A stretch of 10,358 nt of DNA from Candidatus Komeilibacteria bacterium RIFCSPHIGHO2_01_FULL_52_14 (GCA_001818365.1 MHKK01000011.1:33566-43923); one strand, 5' to 3'. Shown: positions 1-6,969, counted from the first letter of the stretch. The notes: generated by a model from the letters alone, not told the origin. Translations and numbers: made by a program.

Positions 1-21
1 TCTGTATAATTTCAAAGGCAT
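1..21 (-). CDS. rplB: 50S ribosomal protein L2, N-terminal fragment cut by the window edge
   Basis: Only seven codons lie in the window. They start with an ATG one base after the rplW stop and read MPLKLYR. L2 proteins usually open with a similar M-x-(I/L)-K-x-Y-(K/R) pattern, and rplB follows rplW in nearly all bacterial S10 operons. L2 binds 23S rRNA near the peptidyl-transferase centre. The call rests on position in the operon and this short match. Confidence 0.8.
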
Positions 22-22
22 A

Positions 23-475
23 CTATACTCCTTCATACACCGGCAAGGTAACCCCTGCTGGCATGCTCACGATAGCTTTCTTATAGGAAGCCCGACGGCC
101 TTTTATGTTGCCCCTGCGCACTTCTTTCCCCTGAACCCGAATGATGCGTACGTGGGAAGGGTCCGCATGAAACGCTTCCTTAATCGCTCTTTTGATCATG
201 ATCTTATTCGCGTCCGATGCTACCTTGAATACGTACTGATTGTGCCCATGGAGCAGCGTCGTTTTTTCCGAGATGATCGGCTTCAGCAATATGCGATGCG
301 CGATCTCGCTCTTGGCCGCCACTTTCGTTGCGGCCGGCTTCGCGACGGCGTGCTCCGCTATCTCCTCGCGAACGGTCTTTTCCCGTTTCTCGACGGCTTG
401 CTTCACCGGCTCGGTCTTACGCGGAGCCCGCTCGGCTTCCTTGTATCCTTTTTTGAATCGGTCGAAAAATCTCAT
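23..475 (-). CDS. rplW: 50S ribosomal protein L23 with a long charged N-terminal extension
   Basis: L23 binds 23S rRNA at the polypeptide exit tunnel and is the docking site for trigger factor and SRP. The recognisable L23 core runs from about residue 60 (ILLKPIISEKT, then HNQYVFKVASDANK) to the C-terminus. At 150 residues the protein is about 50 longer than the usual 95-100. The excess is an N-terminal segment (residues 1-59) rich in Lys, Glu, Arg and Ala, probably disordered or helical on the ribosome surface. The ATG follows the rplD stop by five bases, and an AGGA sits almost against the start codon. rplB begins one base after the stop, so the genes are clearly co-transcribed. The extension is in frame with no better internal start near residue 60. 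Confidence 0.95.
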   Translation of the reverse strand: MRFFDRFKKGYKEAERAPRKTEPVKQAVEKREKTVREEIAEHAVAKPAATKVAAKSEIAHRILLKPIISEKTTLLHGHNQYVFKVASDANKIMIKRAIKEAFHADPSHVRIIRVQGKEVRRGNIKGRRASYKKAIVSMPAGVTLPVYEGV

Positions 476-480
476 ATCCT

Positions 481-1119
481 TTACAGCTTATATCGTGTCT
501 CAATGACGTTCACAAGACCTTTGGGGACAACGACGTAATCGTTCCGGAGTACGTCCAGCACATTCAAACTGTTGACGCCGATGCTCGTAACCTTTGCCAA
601 ATTTTTTGCCGCTGAAATAACCTGGCGATCCTGCGGCGTCGTAATCACAAGTGTTTTTTTGTTAAAACCGGGCAGTCCCTTCAGCACTCCCGCCAGATGT
701 TTCGTCTTTGCATCCGCAAAACCCCATTCGGTGACCACGATCAGGCGATCATTGGCAACCTTGTCGCTCAGCACCATCAAGAGCGCCTGCTTGCGAACCT
801 TGCGGTTCACCTTCTGGGTAAAATTGCGGTTGCTGCGCGGACCGAACGTAATACCTCCGCCAACCCACAAGGGTGACCGGATGGATCCGTGCCGTGCGCG
901 GCCGGTGCCTTTCTGCTTCCAGGGCTTCCTGCCGCCACCGCGAACCTCCGCACGGGTTTTCGTATGTGCAAGTACCTGCCTGCTATTCGCCTGCTGGGCG
1001 GTCGTGACCTGGTGAATAACCGGCATTTTTGAGGCAACACCGAAAATTGCCGGGTTCAATTCCTGTGATCCCGCTTTTTCTCCTTTCGGCGTATATACTG
1101 GTACTGAAATCTTCTCCAT
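481..1119 (-). CDS. rplD: 50S ribosomal protein L4
   Basis: L4 binds 23S rRNA early in 50S assembly, and its extended loop lines the exit-tunnel constriction. The 212-residue length is normal. The diagnostic loop region is present at about residues 59-94: VRGGGRKPWKQKGTGRARHG followed by SIRSPLWVGGGITFGP. The C-terminal half is the expected alpha/beta domain ending in a VNVIETRYKL-like tail. The ATG is two bases after the rplC stop, indicating translational coupling. In Escherichia coli L4 autoregulates the S10 operon through the leader ahead of rpsJ; whether that applies here cannot be told, but the rpsJ-rplC spacer upstream is structured. Confidence 0.97.
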   Translation of the reverse strand: MEKISVPVYTPKGEKAGSQELNPAIFGVASKMPVIHQVTTAQQANSRQVLAHTKTRAEVRGGGRKPWKQKGTGRARHGSIRSPLWVGGGITFGPRSNRNFTQKVNRKVRKQALLMVLSDKVANDRLIVVTEWGFADAKTKHLAGVLKGLPGFNKKTLVITTPQDRQVISAAKNLAKVTSIGVNSLNVLDVLRNDYVVVPKGLVNVIETRYKL

Positions 1120-1121
1120 AG

Positions 1122-1877
1122 TTATGCTTTCTTCTCTTCACCCGGCTTCTGGTCCTGTTTTTCGGCAGCCGGAGCATTAGTCACCTCGTCCTGCTTCTCC
1201 GCAGGCGTGTTCTCTGCAACCGCTGCCGGTTCCGGCGCGGCGCTCTTTGGCGTTTCGGTCTGCGGCGCTTCGATAACAAGATCGCCGTCTCCCGCGATCG
1301 TCAGGATCGTGTTTCGTGGGCCGGGCACCGCACCTTTTATAAAAAGCAGATTTTTCTCGGTATCAATATCGATGATCTCCAGATTCTTGACCGTTGCCTT
1401 GCCGCCTCCCATACGTCCTGCCATACGCGTACCTTTAAATACGTGTTTCGGCTCGGTCGATCCGATGCTTCCCGGCATGCGCAGCTGATCTTTGTGTCCG
1501 TGCGTTTTCGGCGACCCGCTGAACTTGTGCCGCTTTACCACCCCCTGGAACCCTTTACCCTTGGTAAGGCCGGAAACCTGAACCATATCGCCCACTTTGA
1601 ACGTTTTAACCGAAATGACCTGCCCCCGCTCCGCGGTGCTCTCGAACCGGAATTCGCGGAGATGTTTGAAAAGACCGATGTTTTTAAAATGCCCCGAGAG
1701 CGGCTTGGAAACTTTCCGTGCACGCTCAAAACCGAGCTGAACCGCACGGTATCCGTCCGAATCGCCCTTCACCTGCGTGACGGTGCACGGACCCGCTTGC
1801 ACGATAGTAACGGGCACGGCGTTGTGTTCGCCGAACCGTTGTGTCATCGATACTTTTTTTCCGATCAGTACTTTCAC
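1122..1877 (-). CDS. rplC: 50S ribosomal protein L3 with an acidic, Ala/Pro-rich C-terminal tail
   Basis: L3 organises the 3' part of 23S rRNA and reaches towards the peptidyl-transferase centre. The family opening (KVLIGKKVSMTQRFGE), the central glycine-rich reach (KTHGHKDQLRMPGSIGS, residues 124-140) and VFKGTRMAGRMGGG (147-159) are all visible. The start codon is GTG at 1877-1875, chosen because bacterial L3 begins immediately before this GKK-x-x-MTQ motif. The core ends near residue 203. A further 48 residues of low-complexity sequence rich in Ala, Pro, Glu and Lys make the protein 251 residues long, against about 205-215 normally. rplD follows two bases after the stop. A 202-base spacer separates it from rpsJ, unusually long for this pair. 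Confidence 0.96.
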   Translation of the reverse strand: MKVLIGKKVSMTQRFGEHNAVPVTIVQAGPCTVTQVKGDSDGYRAVQLGFERARKVSKPLSGHFKNIGLFKHLREFRFESTAERGQVISVKTFKVGDMVQVSGLTKGKGFQGVVKRHKFSGSPKTHGHKDQLRMPGSIGSTEPKHVFKGTRMAGRMGGGKATVKNLEIIDIDTEKNLLFIKGAVPGPRNTILTIAGDGDLVIEAPQTETPKSAAPEPAAVAENTPAEKQDEVTNAPAAEKQDQKPGEEKKA

Positions 1878-1890
1878 ACAATGTTTGTTA

Positions 1891-1918
1891 CTTATAAAAA
1901 CCGTAATTCTGTTCTCAA
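1891..1918 (-). promoter_or_regulatory. Possible internal promoter just ahead of rplC
   Basis: On the minus strand TTGAGA (1918-1913) is separated by 16 bases from TATAAG (1896-1891); each hexamer matches the sigma70 consensus at five of six positions. Initiation six or seven bases further on would give an rplC mRNA with a very short leader. The motif overlaps the right arm of the hairpin at 1895-1956, so it could also be chance in AT-rich sequence. Confidence 0.4.
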
Positions 1919-1956
1919 ATTTTGTATGCGGTGTAAGGACAAAATCACGGTTTCTA
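1895..1956 (-). promoter_or_regulatory. Nested RNA stem in the rpsJ-rplC spacer, rplC leader
   Basis: The outer stem pairs TAGAAACCGT (minus strand, 1956-1947) with ACGGTTTTTA (1904-1895): ten pairs, one of them G-U. Inside it ATTTTGT (1945-1939) pairs with ACAAAAT (1925-1919), leaving a 13-base apical loop. The structure ends 17 bases before the rplC GTG. The right arm carries five T residues, but they lie inside the stem, so it is not a clean terminator. It is a plausible binding site for a regulatory ribosomal protein, by inference only. A smaller hairpin, ATCCCG/CGGGAT with a four-base loop, lies upstream at 2030-2045. I see no gene in the rest of the spacer (1878-2079). Confidence 0.5.
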
Positions 1957-2079
1957 AAAACGGATACGATTCTTATTGTATGTTATGCTTCGTGATTCCT
2001 TGTCGCGGGCTCCGTCTGATATCCACTTCATCCCGCAAACGGGATGGTTAGAGTATCTCGGCGTCACTCGCTCGCATGG

Positions 2080-2439
2080 TTACATCTTTATTTCCACGTC
2101 CACGCCTGCGGGCAGATTCAGATTAGTGAGCGCATCAATGGTTTTCGGACCCGGCTCGATGATATCGATGAGCCGTTTGTGCACCCGCATCTCGAACTGA
2201 TCGCGTGCATTCTTATGCACGAACGTGGATCGCAATACCGTATATTTTGTTTTTTCGGTCGGCAGAGGAACCGGACCGACTACCTTCGCACCGCTGCGAA
2301 CCGCGGTGTCGATGATCGTCCGCACCGATTGATCGATGATCTTGTGATCGTACGCCTTGATCTTGATCCTGATGCGCGACTGCTCCTCAACTTGCGGAAC
2401 GGTGCGAATTATTTTCTTCTCTGCTTTTTTCTCTGCCAT
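2080..2439 (-). CDS. rpsJ: 30S ribosomal protein S10 (NusE)
   Basis: S10 is a 30S head protein and, as NusE, a partner of NusB and NusG in antitermination. The core from about residue 22 is typical: RIRIKIKAYDHKIID, then SGAKVVGPVPLPT, then a YTVLRSTFVHKNARDQFEMR stretch. I placed the start at the ATG at 2439-2437, giving 119 residues with a charged lead of about 20 residues (MAEKKAEKK...). A GTG 48 bases upstream is in frame, but it falls in the GC-rich hairpin and adds a non-conserved sequence. No convincing Shine-Dalgarno sequence precedes the chosen ATG. S10 is usually 100-105 residues, so the lead is a modest extension. It follows tuf after about 70 bases. Confidence 0.95.
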   Translation of the reverse strand: MAEKKAEKKIIRTVPQVEEQSRIRIKIKAYDHKIIDQSVRTIIDTAVRSGAKVVGPVPLPTEKTKYTVLRSTFVHKNARDQFEMRVHKRLIDIIEPGPKTIDALTNLNLPAGVDVEIKM

Positions 2440-2475
2440 CTTGTTTTTGGAAAGAACAGTGATTGATTCTGAGAA

Positions 2476-2502
2476 GCCCAGCCCCACGGCGTGGGGCTGG
2501 GC
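2476..2502 (-). other. Strong GC-rich hairpin between tuf and rpsJ
   Basis: Twelve perfect pairs join GCCCAGCCCCAC and GTGGGGCTGGGC around a three-base loop, seven bases after the tuf stop codon. Neither strand has a U-tract after it (the minus strand continues TTCTCAGAATC), so it is not a standard intrinsic terminator. It could protect the tuf 3' end after mRNA processing, attenuate read-through into rpsJ, or keep the rpsJ leader open. The structure is certain; its role is inference. Confidence 0.7.
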
Positions 2503-2509
2503 ACAATAG

Positions 2510-3697
2510 TTACTTTATAATTTTAGTTACGACACCGGCGCCAACGGTTCTGCCTCCTTCGCGGATAGCGAAGCGCAGTTTCTCTTCCAAGGCGACCGGA
2601 GCAATCAATTTAATCGTCAGGGTAACGGTATCGCCCGGCATGACCATCTCCGAGCCCTGCGGCAGGATAACGTCGCCGGTAACGTCCGTCGTGCGGATAT
2701 AGAACTGCGGCTTGTAGCCGTTAAAGAACGGGGTATGACGGCCGCCTTCCTCTTTGCTCAGGATGTATACCTCCGCGGTGAAATCCGTATGCGGTGTAAT
2801 GGTTCCCGGTTTGGCGAGGACCTGTCCCCGCTCGACTTCATCCTTCTTGGTTCCGCGCAACAGAATGCCTGCGTTATCGCCTGCGCGGCCTTCATCGAGC
2901 TGTTTGTTGAACATTTCGATTCCCGTGACGATCGTCTTCTGTGTCGCCCGGAGGCCGACGATCTCGACTTCATCGTTCAATTTCGTAATACCTCGCTCAA
3001 TGCGTCCGGTCACGACCGTACCGCGGCCTTCGATCGAAAAAATGTCCTCGATCGGCATCAGGAAGGGCTTATCCGTCGCGCGCTTCGGCACCGGAATATA
3101 TTCATCGATTTTGTCCATGAGATCGACGATCGGCTTTGCATCCTCGCCGGTCGGATTCTGGAGCGCCTTGAGCGCCGAACCGCGGATAATCGGCGTGGCG
3201 TCGCCCGGGAATTCATACTTCTTCAAGAGATCGCGTACTTCCTCTTCAACAAGATCGATAAGTTCGGGATCATTCACCTGATCGACTTTATTCAAGAAAA
3301 CAACGATATACGGTACGCCGACTTGGCGCGCGAGCAAGATGTGTTCGCGTGTTTGCGGCATCGGTCCGTCGGTTGCCGATACGACAAGAATAGCGCCGTC
3401 CATTTGGGCTGCGCCCGTAATCATGTTTTTGACGTAGTCCGCGTGACCGGGACAATCGACGTGCGCATAGTGCCGGTTCTTTGTTTCGTATTCGACGTGA
3501 GCCGTCGCAATCGTAATACCGCGCGCCTTCTCTTCCGGAGCTGCGTCGATTTGATCGACGTTTTTATCCTGGGCCTTGTTTCCCCCTGCCCGGAGTACCT
3601 GCAGGATCGCTGCGGTCAAGGTTGTCTTACCGTGGTCAACGTGGCCGATAGTGCCGATGTTGATGTGCGGTTTCGATCGGTCAAACATGTCTGCCAT
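2510..3697 (-). CDS. tuf: Elongation factor Tu
   Basis: EF-Tu delivers aminoacyl-tRNA to the ribosomal A site as a GTP complex. At 395 residues it is full length, with all G motifs: GHVDHGKT (P-loop, 18-25), RGITI (switch I, Thr62), DCPGHADY (81-88, with catalytic His85), NKVD (136-139) and a SALKAL G5 motif. Domains 2 and 3 follow and end in VGAGVVTKIIK. The ATG has the clearest Shine-Dalgarno sequence in the window: AAGGA with eight bases to the start. tuf is separated from the upstream unknown gene by 222 bases that carry its own promoter and leader hairpins. It can therefore be expressed above the rest of the operon, as expected for one of the most abundant cell proteins. Confidence 0.99.
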   Translation of the reverse strand: MADMFDRSKPHINIGTIGHVDHGKTTLTAAILQVLRAGGNKAQDKNVDQIDAAPEEKARGITIATAHVEYETKNRHYAHVDCPGHADYVKNMITGAAQMDGAILVVSATDGPMPQTREHILLARQVGVPYIVVFLNKVDQVNDPELIDLVEEEVRDLLKKYEFPGDATPIIRGSALKALQNPTGEDAKPIVDLMDKIDEYIPVPKRATDKPFLMPIEDIFSIEGRGTVVTGRIERGITKLNDEVEIVGLRATQKTIVTGIEMFNKQLDEGRAGDNAGILLRGTKKDEVERGQVLAKPGTITPHTDFTAEVYILSKEEGGRHTPFFNGYKPQFYIRTTDVTGDVILPQGSEMVMPGDTVTLTIKLIAPVALEEKLRFAIREGGRTVGAGVVTKIIK

Positions 3698-3713
3698 AAG
3701 CTATATCCTTTTA

Positions 3714-3767
3714 CCAGCAACTGCCTCCGCCGACGTGCATACGAGGCATTTGTAAACCAGTTGCTCT
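3714..3767 (-). promoter_or_regulatory. Leader hairpin immediately ahead of the tuf ribosome binding site
   Basis: On the minus strand AGCAACTG (3765-3758) pairs with CAGTTGCT (3723-3716), and CC/GG extends the base across a two-base bulge. A second stem, GCCTC (3748-3744) with GAGGC (3726-3722), lies inside and shares its last bases with the first, so the two can trade pairs. The structure ends three bases before the AAGGA. A competing pairing of TTTAC with GTAAA would shift the fold toward the ribosome binding site. Regulation of tuf translation is a reasonable inference but unproven. Confidence 0.45.
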
Positions 3768-3803
3768 GGAATTAAATGATTATTTTATAAGTTAGTTAAG
3801 CTA

Positions 3804-3823
3804 TTTTGCCCCTTCGGGCAAAA
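3804..3823 (-). other. Hairpin at the predicted 5' end of the tuf transcript
   Basis: TTTTGCCC and GGGCAAAA form eight perfect pairs around GAAG. The stem begins about seven bases after the predicted start site of the tuf promoter, so it would cap the 5' end of the mRNA and could stabilise it. No U-tract follows on either strand, which argues against a terminator. Confidence 0.5.
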
Positions 3824-3836
3824 ATTAAGCATAGCG

Positions 3837-3864
3837 ATTATAGCACATTTCTTTTCTTTTGCAA
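3837..3864 (-). promoter_or_regulatory. tuf promoter, sigma70 type with extended -10
   Basis: On the minus strand TTGCAA (3864-3859) is followed after 16 bases by a perfect TATAAT (3842-3837), preceded by TGC, the extended -10 motif. The predicted start is near 3830, giving a tuf leader of about 130 nt. The -10 is the best in the window and sits in the spacer between the unknown gene and tuf. Confidence 0.75.
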
Positions 3865-3919
3865 GGGTTTCGGCGGAACAGATTGCATCGAGAAAAAATG
3901 GCTATCATTAGCAAAATAA

Positions 3920-4375
3920 CTACTCAAGCGGTTCCAAATGATATTCATGGGAGGGCTCTTCATCGACGACCGGAAGCTGCATCCGCGGGTCTATCCCTTG
4001 AGTTTTACCCAGGGGGTTAAGGATTTTCTCCATATTTTCCGGTGCTTGCCGCACTTTTGGTTGCGTCACGGCTGCCTGTCGCGGCTCTTGCCTCGGCTTC
4101 TTTTGAAGGCGGAATTGCGCAACGTCATAGTCGGTAAAATCCGACTCCTGGGCTTCGCGCCAATCGGCTATTTCACGGTTAATACGCTCCAAAAGGTCGG
4201 TTTCGGACAATTGCGAGAGCTCCTGGCGCGCGGCTGCAGCCGACAGAAGAGCCCGGTACTGATCGAGTGTCATGATCATGTACGGACCGTGGGTTTCGCT
4301 GACGACAATGCAGCGGTCACCGGTCTCCGCAATGAGCCCCAAGACCTCCTCGAGTTTATCGGCGAAAGCCGCCAT
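3920..4375 (-). CDS. Uncharacterised 151-residue protein between fusA and tuf, with a Phd/YefM-like N-terminus
   Basis: I do not recognise a named family with certainty. Residues 1-16 look like an amphipathic helix, followed by two short strands and a helix (RCIVVSETHGPYMIMTLDQY, 21-40). This is the pattern of the small Phd/YefM antitoxin fold, where a 'YxVMxxxxY' element is typical. Residues 55-77 are a charged helix ending in Trp72 (INREIADWREAQ). From about 90 onward the chain is Gln/Pro/Lys-rich and probably disordered, closing with an acidic EYHLEPLE peptide. No toxin gene adjoins it. The ATG is nine bases after the fusA stop, so it is co-transcribed with fusA, and tuf restarts from its own promoter afterwards. 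A translation- or ribosome-linked role is suggested only by location. It could equally be a DNA-binding remnant of an antitoxin lineage. Confidence 0.85.
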   Translation of the reverse strand: MAAFADKLEEVLGLIAETGDRCIVVSETHGPYMIMTLDQYRALLSAAAARQELSQLSETDLLERINREIADWREAQESDFTDYDVAQFRLQKKPRQEPRQAAVTQPKVRQAPENMEKILNPLGKTQGIDPRMQLPVVDEEPSHEYHLEPLE

Positions 4376-4384
4376 ATGCTCAAG

Positions 4385-6487
4385 TTATTTTTTCGTGCCT
4401 GCTATGATTTGCTCCGCAATAGTATGCGGTACGCTCTGATAATGCGAAAGTTCCATGTTGTAGCTTGCTCTCCCCTGCGTCATGCCGCGGAGAGTCGTTG
4501 CATACCCGAAGAGCTCGGAGAGCGGTATCCGCGCATGCACAACCTTTACTCCCATTCGATCCGTCATATCGTTCACTTGCCCGCGCTTCGAATTGATGTC
4601 GCCGATAACGTCACCCATGTAGCTCTCGGGGGTCACGACCTCGACTTTCATGATTGGTTCAAGAAGCACCGGCTTCCCCCGCTTGAACGCTTCACGGAAC
4701 GCCATCGAACCGGCGATCTTGAAAGCGGCTTCCGACGAGTCAACCTCGTGGAATGATCCATCATACACCTCTGCCTCAACGTCCACAACCGGGTAGCCGG
4801 CGAGCACACCGTTATTCATCGCCTCTCGCACGCCTTTCTCGATCGGTCCGATATATTCTTTTGGAATCGAGCCGCCCTTGATCTCGTCAATAAATTCATA
4901 GCCCTTGCCTCGTTCACGCGGACGCACGCGGAGCCAGCAGTGACCATACTGTCCTCTGCCGCCGGACTGCTTGATGTACTTGCCCTCCGCCTCCGCTTCA
5001 GCGGTGATGGTCTCTTTGTAGGCAACCTGCGGTGCACCGACGTTTGCTTCAACTTTAAATTCGCGCTTCATGCGTTCCACGATAATTTCCAGATGCAACT
5101 CTCCCATGCCCGCGATAATGGTTTGCAGCGTCTCGTCATCGGTCGAAACCCGAAAGGTGGGGTCTTCTTCGGCGAGCTTCGAAAGCGCCATACCCATGCG
5201 CTCCTGATCCTGTTTCGTCTTCGGCTCGATCGCAACACGGATAACCGGCTCTGGAAAAGTAATGGACTCGAGTAAGATACGGTGATCTTCGTCGCATAAC
5301 GTGTGACCCGTAAAGGTATCTTTCAGACCGACGACGGCGACGATGTCTCCGGCGTAGGCCTCCGTAATGTCCTCTCGATGGTTCGCGTGCATCAGGAGAA
5401 TGCGCGCCACGCGCTCCTTGCGGTCGCGCGAACTGTTGTACACGTAGGACCCTGACTCAAGTTTCCCCGAGTAGACGCGAACAAATGTCAAACGTCCCAC
5501 GTACGGATCGGTGGCTACTTTAAAGGCCAGCGCGGCAAGCGGTTCGTCATCGGAGAGCTTGCGCGTCATTTTTGTCTCGGAATCTCGCACATCGGTTCCT
5601 TCGATATCGGGCACATCAACGGGAGACGGCAAGTAGGCGGCGACTGCGTCGAGCAATTGCTGCACACCTTTGTTCTTCAGGGCCGAGCCGCACAGAACCG
5701 GAACAAATTCGTTTGCGATGGTCGCTTTCCGCATAACGCGCTTGAGGTCGGCAATGGATATCTCTTTTGCTTCAAGATACATCGTCGTCAGAACTTCATC
5801 ATGCGTCGCGACGGCTTCAACGAGTTTTTCGCGGTACTCTTTGACAAGCGCCCGCATATCCTCCGGAACGTCGCGCTCTTCGAATTTTTTTCCCTCGTCG
5901 TCGAGGAAATAGATAGCTTTCTGAGTAAACAGGTCAATCATACCCTTGAAGGTCTCCGAGGCGCCGATGGGTAATTGTATTGGATGCGCGTTTTTTGTCA
6001 GACGCTCGTGGATCGATTTCAAATCAGCATAAAAATCGGCTCCGATGCGATCCATTTTATTGATGAACGCAATACGGGGAACGGTATACTTATCCGCCTG
6101 TCGCCAGACGGTTTCCGATTGCGGCTCCACGCCAGCGACACCGTCGAACACGGTGACGCCGCCGTCAAGAACGCGTAAACTGCGCTCAACCTCTGCGGTA
6201 AAATCGACGTGACCGGGCGTGTCAATGATGTTAATGCGGCATTTACCGCCTCCGAGCCAGTCGGGCATGTCCCAAAAACACGTCGTCGCCGCCGAGGTTA
6301 TCGTGATACCGCGCTCGCGCTCCTGTTCCATCCAGTCCATCTCGGCCTCGCCTTCGTGCACCTCGCCGATCTTATGTTTTTTCCCCGTATAAAAAAGAAT
6401 CCGTTCGGTAACGGTCGTTTTACCGGCGTCAATGTGTGCGATGATGCCGATATTTCTCGTTTGTTCTAACGGGTATTGGCGGGGCAT
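4385..6487 (-). CDS. fusA: Elongation factor G
   Basis: EF-G is the GTPase that drives tRNA-mRNA translocation and, with RRF, ribosome recycling. The 700-residue length is normal. Visible G-domain motifs are AHIDAGKTT (17-25), RERGITI (57-63), DTPGHVDF (89-96, with catalytic His93) and NKMD (143-146). Domain II follows with VGRLTFVRVYSG. Domain IV carries GGRGQYGHCWLRVRP and its tip loops, and domain V ends around GYATTLRGMTQGRASY, a strongly conserved EF-G signature. The ATG is 13 bases after the rpsG stop, with no evident Shine-Dalgarno sequence. It sits in the classical str order rpsL-rpsG-fusA. No truncation, frameshift or lost active-site residue was seen. Confidence 0.99.
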   Translation of the reverse strand: MPRQYPLEQTRNIGIIAHIDAGKTTVTERILFYTGKKHKIGEVHEGEAEMDWMEQERERGITITSAATTCFWDMPDWLGGGKCRINIIDTPGHVDFTAEVERSLRVLDGGVTVFDGVAGVEPQSETVWRQADKYTVPRIAFINKMDRIGADFYADLKSIHERLTKNAHPIQLPIGASETFKGMIDLFTQKAIYFLDDEGKKFEERDVPEDMRALVKEYREKLVEAVATHDEVLTTMYLEAKEISIADLKRVMRKATIANEFVPVLCGSALKNKGVQQLLDAVAAYLPSPVDVPDIEGTDVRDSETKMTRKLSDDEPLAALAFKVATDPYVGRLTFVRVYSGKLESGSYVYNSSRDRKERVARILLMHANHREDITEAYAGDIVAVVGLKDTFTGHTLCDEDHRILLESITFPEPVIRVAIEPKTKQDQERMGMALSKLAEEDPTFRVSTDDETLQTIIAGMGELHLEIIVERMKREFKVEANVGAPQVAYKETITAEAEAEGKYIKQSGGRGQYGHCWLRVRPRERGKGYEFIDEIKGGSIPKEYIGPIEKGVREAMNNGVLAGYPVVDVEAEVYDGSFHEVDSSEAAFKIAGSMAFREAFKRGKPVLLEPIMKVEVVTPESYMGDVIGDINSKRGQVNDMTDRMGVKVVHARIPLSELFGYATTLRGMTQGRASYNMELSHYQSVPHTIAEQIIAGTKK

Positions 6488-6500
6488 GTGCGGTCAAGGT

Positions 6501-6965
6501 CTATGCAAAATGCGCGAACGCGCGATTGGCTTCGGCCATGCGCTGAACATCATCTCGCTTTTTCATCGCATCACCTTCTCCTTTGGACGCTGCGAGCAGC
6601 TCATCCGCGAGCTTCAGGAACATCGGCTTCCCTTTGCGGGAACGGGCGGCGTCCAGAAGCCATCGGTGCGCTAAAATATTCTTGCGTTCACCCATAACGA
6701 TAACCGGCACCTGGTAGTTCGCTCCGCCGACACGGCGCCCTTTGACCTCGATGTTCGGGGTCAAATTCTGCATCGCTTTCTCGAAGATATCGATCGGATC
6801 CTGCTTCGTGACATTCGACACGTGCTTAAAAGCATTGTAAACGATTTTCTGCGCTACCGTTTTTTTTCCGTTCCGCATGATCCGGTTGATCAGCTTCGCT
6901 ATATCAACTCGGCCGAACTTGGGATCCGGCTTCACGGAACGATGTGGTGCTTGCTTGCTACGCAT
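6501..6965 (-). CDS. rpsG: 30S ribosomal protein S7
   Basis: S7 nucleates assembly of the 30S head and contacts the E-site tRNA. At 154 residues it is close to the usual 156. Recognisable segments are FGRVDIAKLINRIMRNGKK (17-35), the region around KGRRVGGANYQVPVIV (75-90) and the C-terminal EANRAFAHFA. The N-terminus, MRSKQAPHRSV, differs from the common MPR(R/K)G opening but is still basic. The start ATG is four bases after the rpsL stop. In Escherichia coli S7 represses the str operon through a structured rpsL-rpsG spacer of about 100 bases. That spacer is absent here, so any S7 feedback must act elsewhere. Confidence 0.98.
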   Translation of the reverse strand: MRSKQAPHRSVKPDPKFGRVDIAKLINRIMRNGKKTVAQKIVYNAFKHVSNVTKQDPIDIFEKAMQNLTPNIEVKGRRVGGANYQVPVIVMGERKNILAHRWLLDAARSRKGKPMFLKLADELLAASKGEGDAMKKRDDVQRMAEANRAFAHFA

Positions 6966-6969
6966 AGAG

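Noticed and set aside
1443..2051. Plus-strand reading frame of 202 codons across rplC and the spacer
   Set aside because: Mostly antisense to rplC, with no family features. I therefore treated the spacer as non-coding.
2440..2487. GTG start extending rpsJ by 16 residues
   Set aside because: The codon sits within the GC-rich hairpin arm and the added sequence is not S10-like; the ATG at 2439 is simpler.
2735..3775. Plus-strand reading frame of 346 codons
   Set aside because: It lies antisense to tuf, whose G motifs are unmistakable; the translated product has no recognisable family pattern and runs into the tuf promoter region.
3804..3823. Intrinsic terminator after the unknown gene
   Set aside because: The stem is good but neither strand has a following U-tract, and the hairpin lies downstream of the tuf promoter.
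3920..4375. Toxin-antitoxin module
   Set aside because: The Phd-like N-terminus is suggestive, but fusA and tuf flank the gene and no toxin-sized reading frame is adjacent.
3938..4756. Plus-strand reading frame of 272 codons
   Set aside because: Antisense to the unknown gene and the fusA 3' end; composition is that of a shadow frame and no promoter or ribosome site precedes it.
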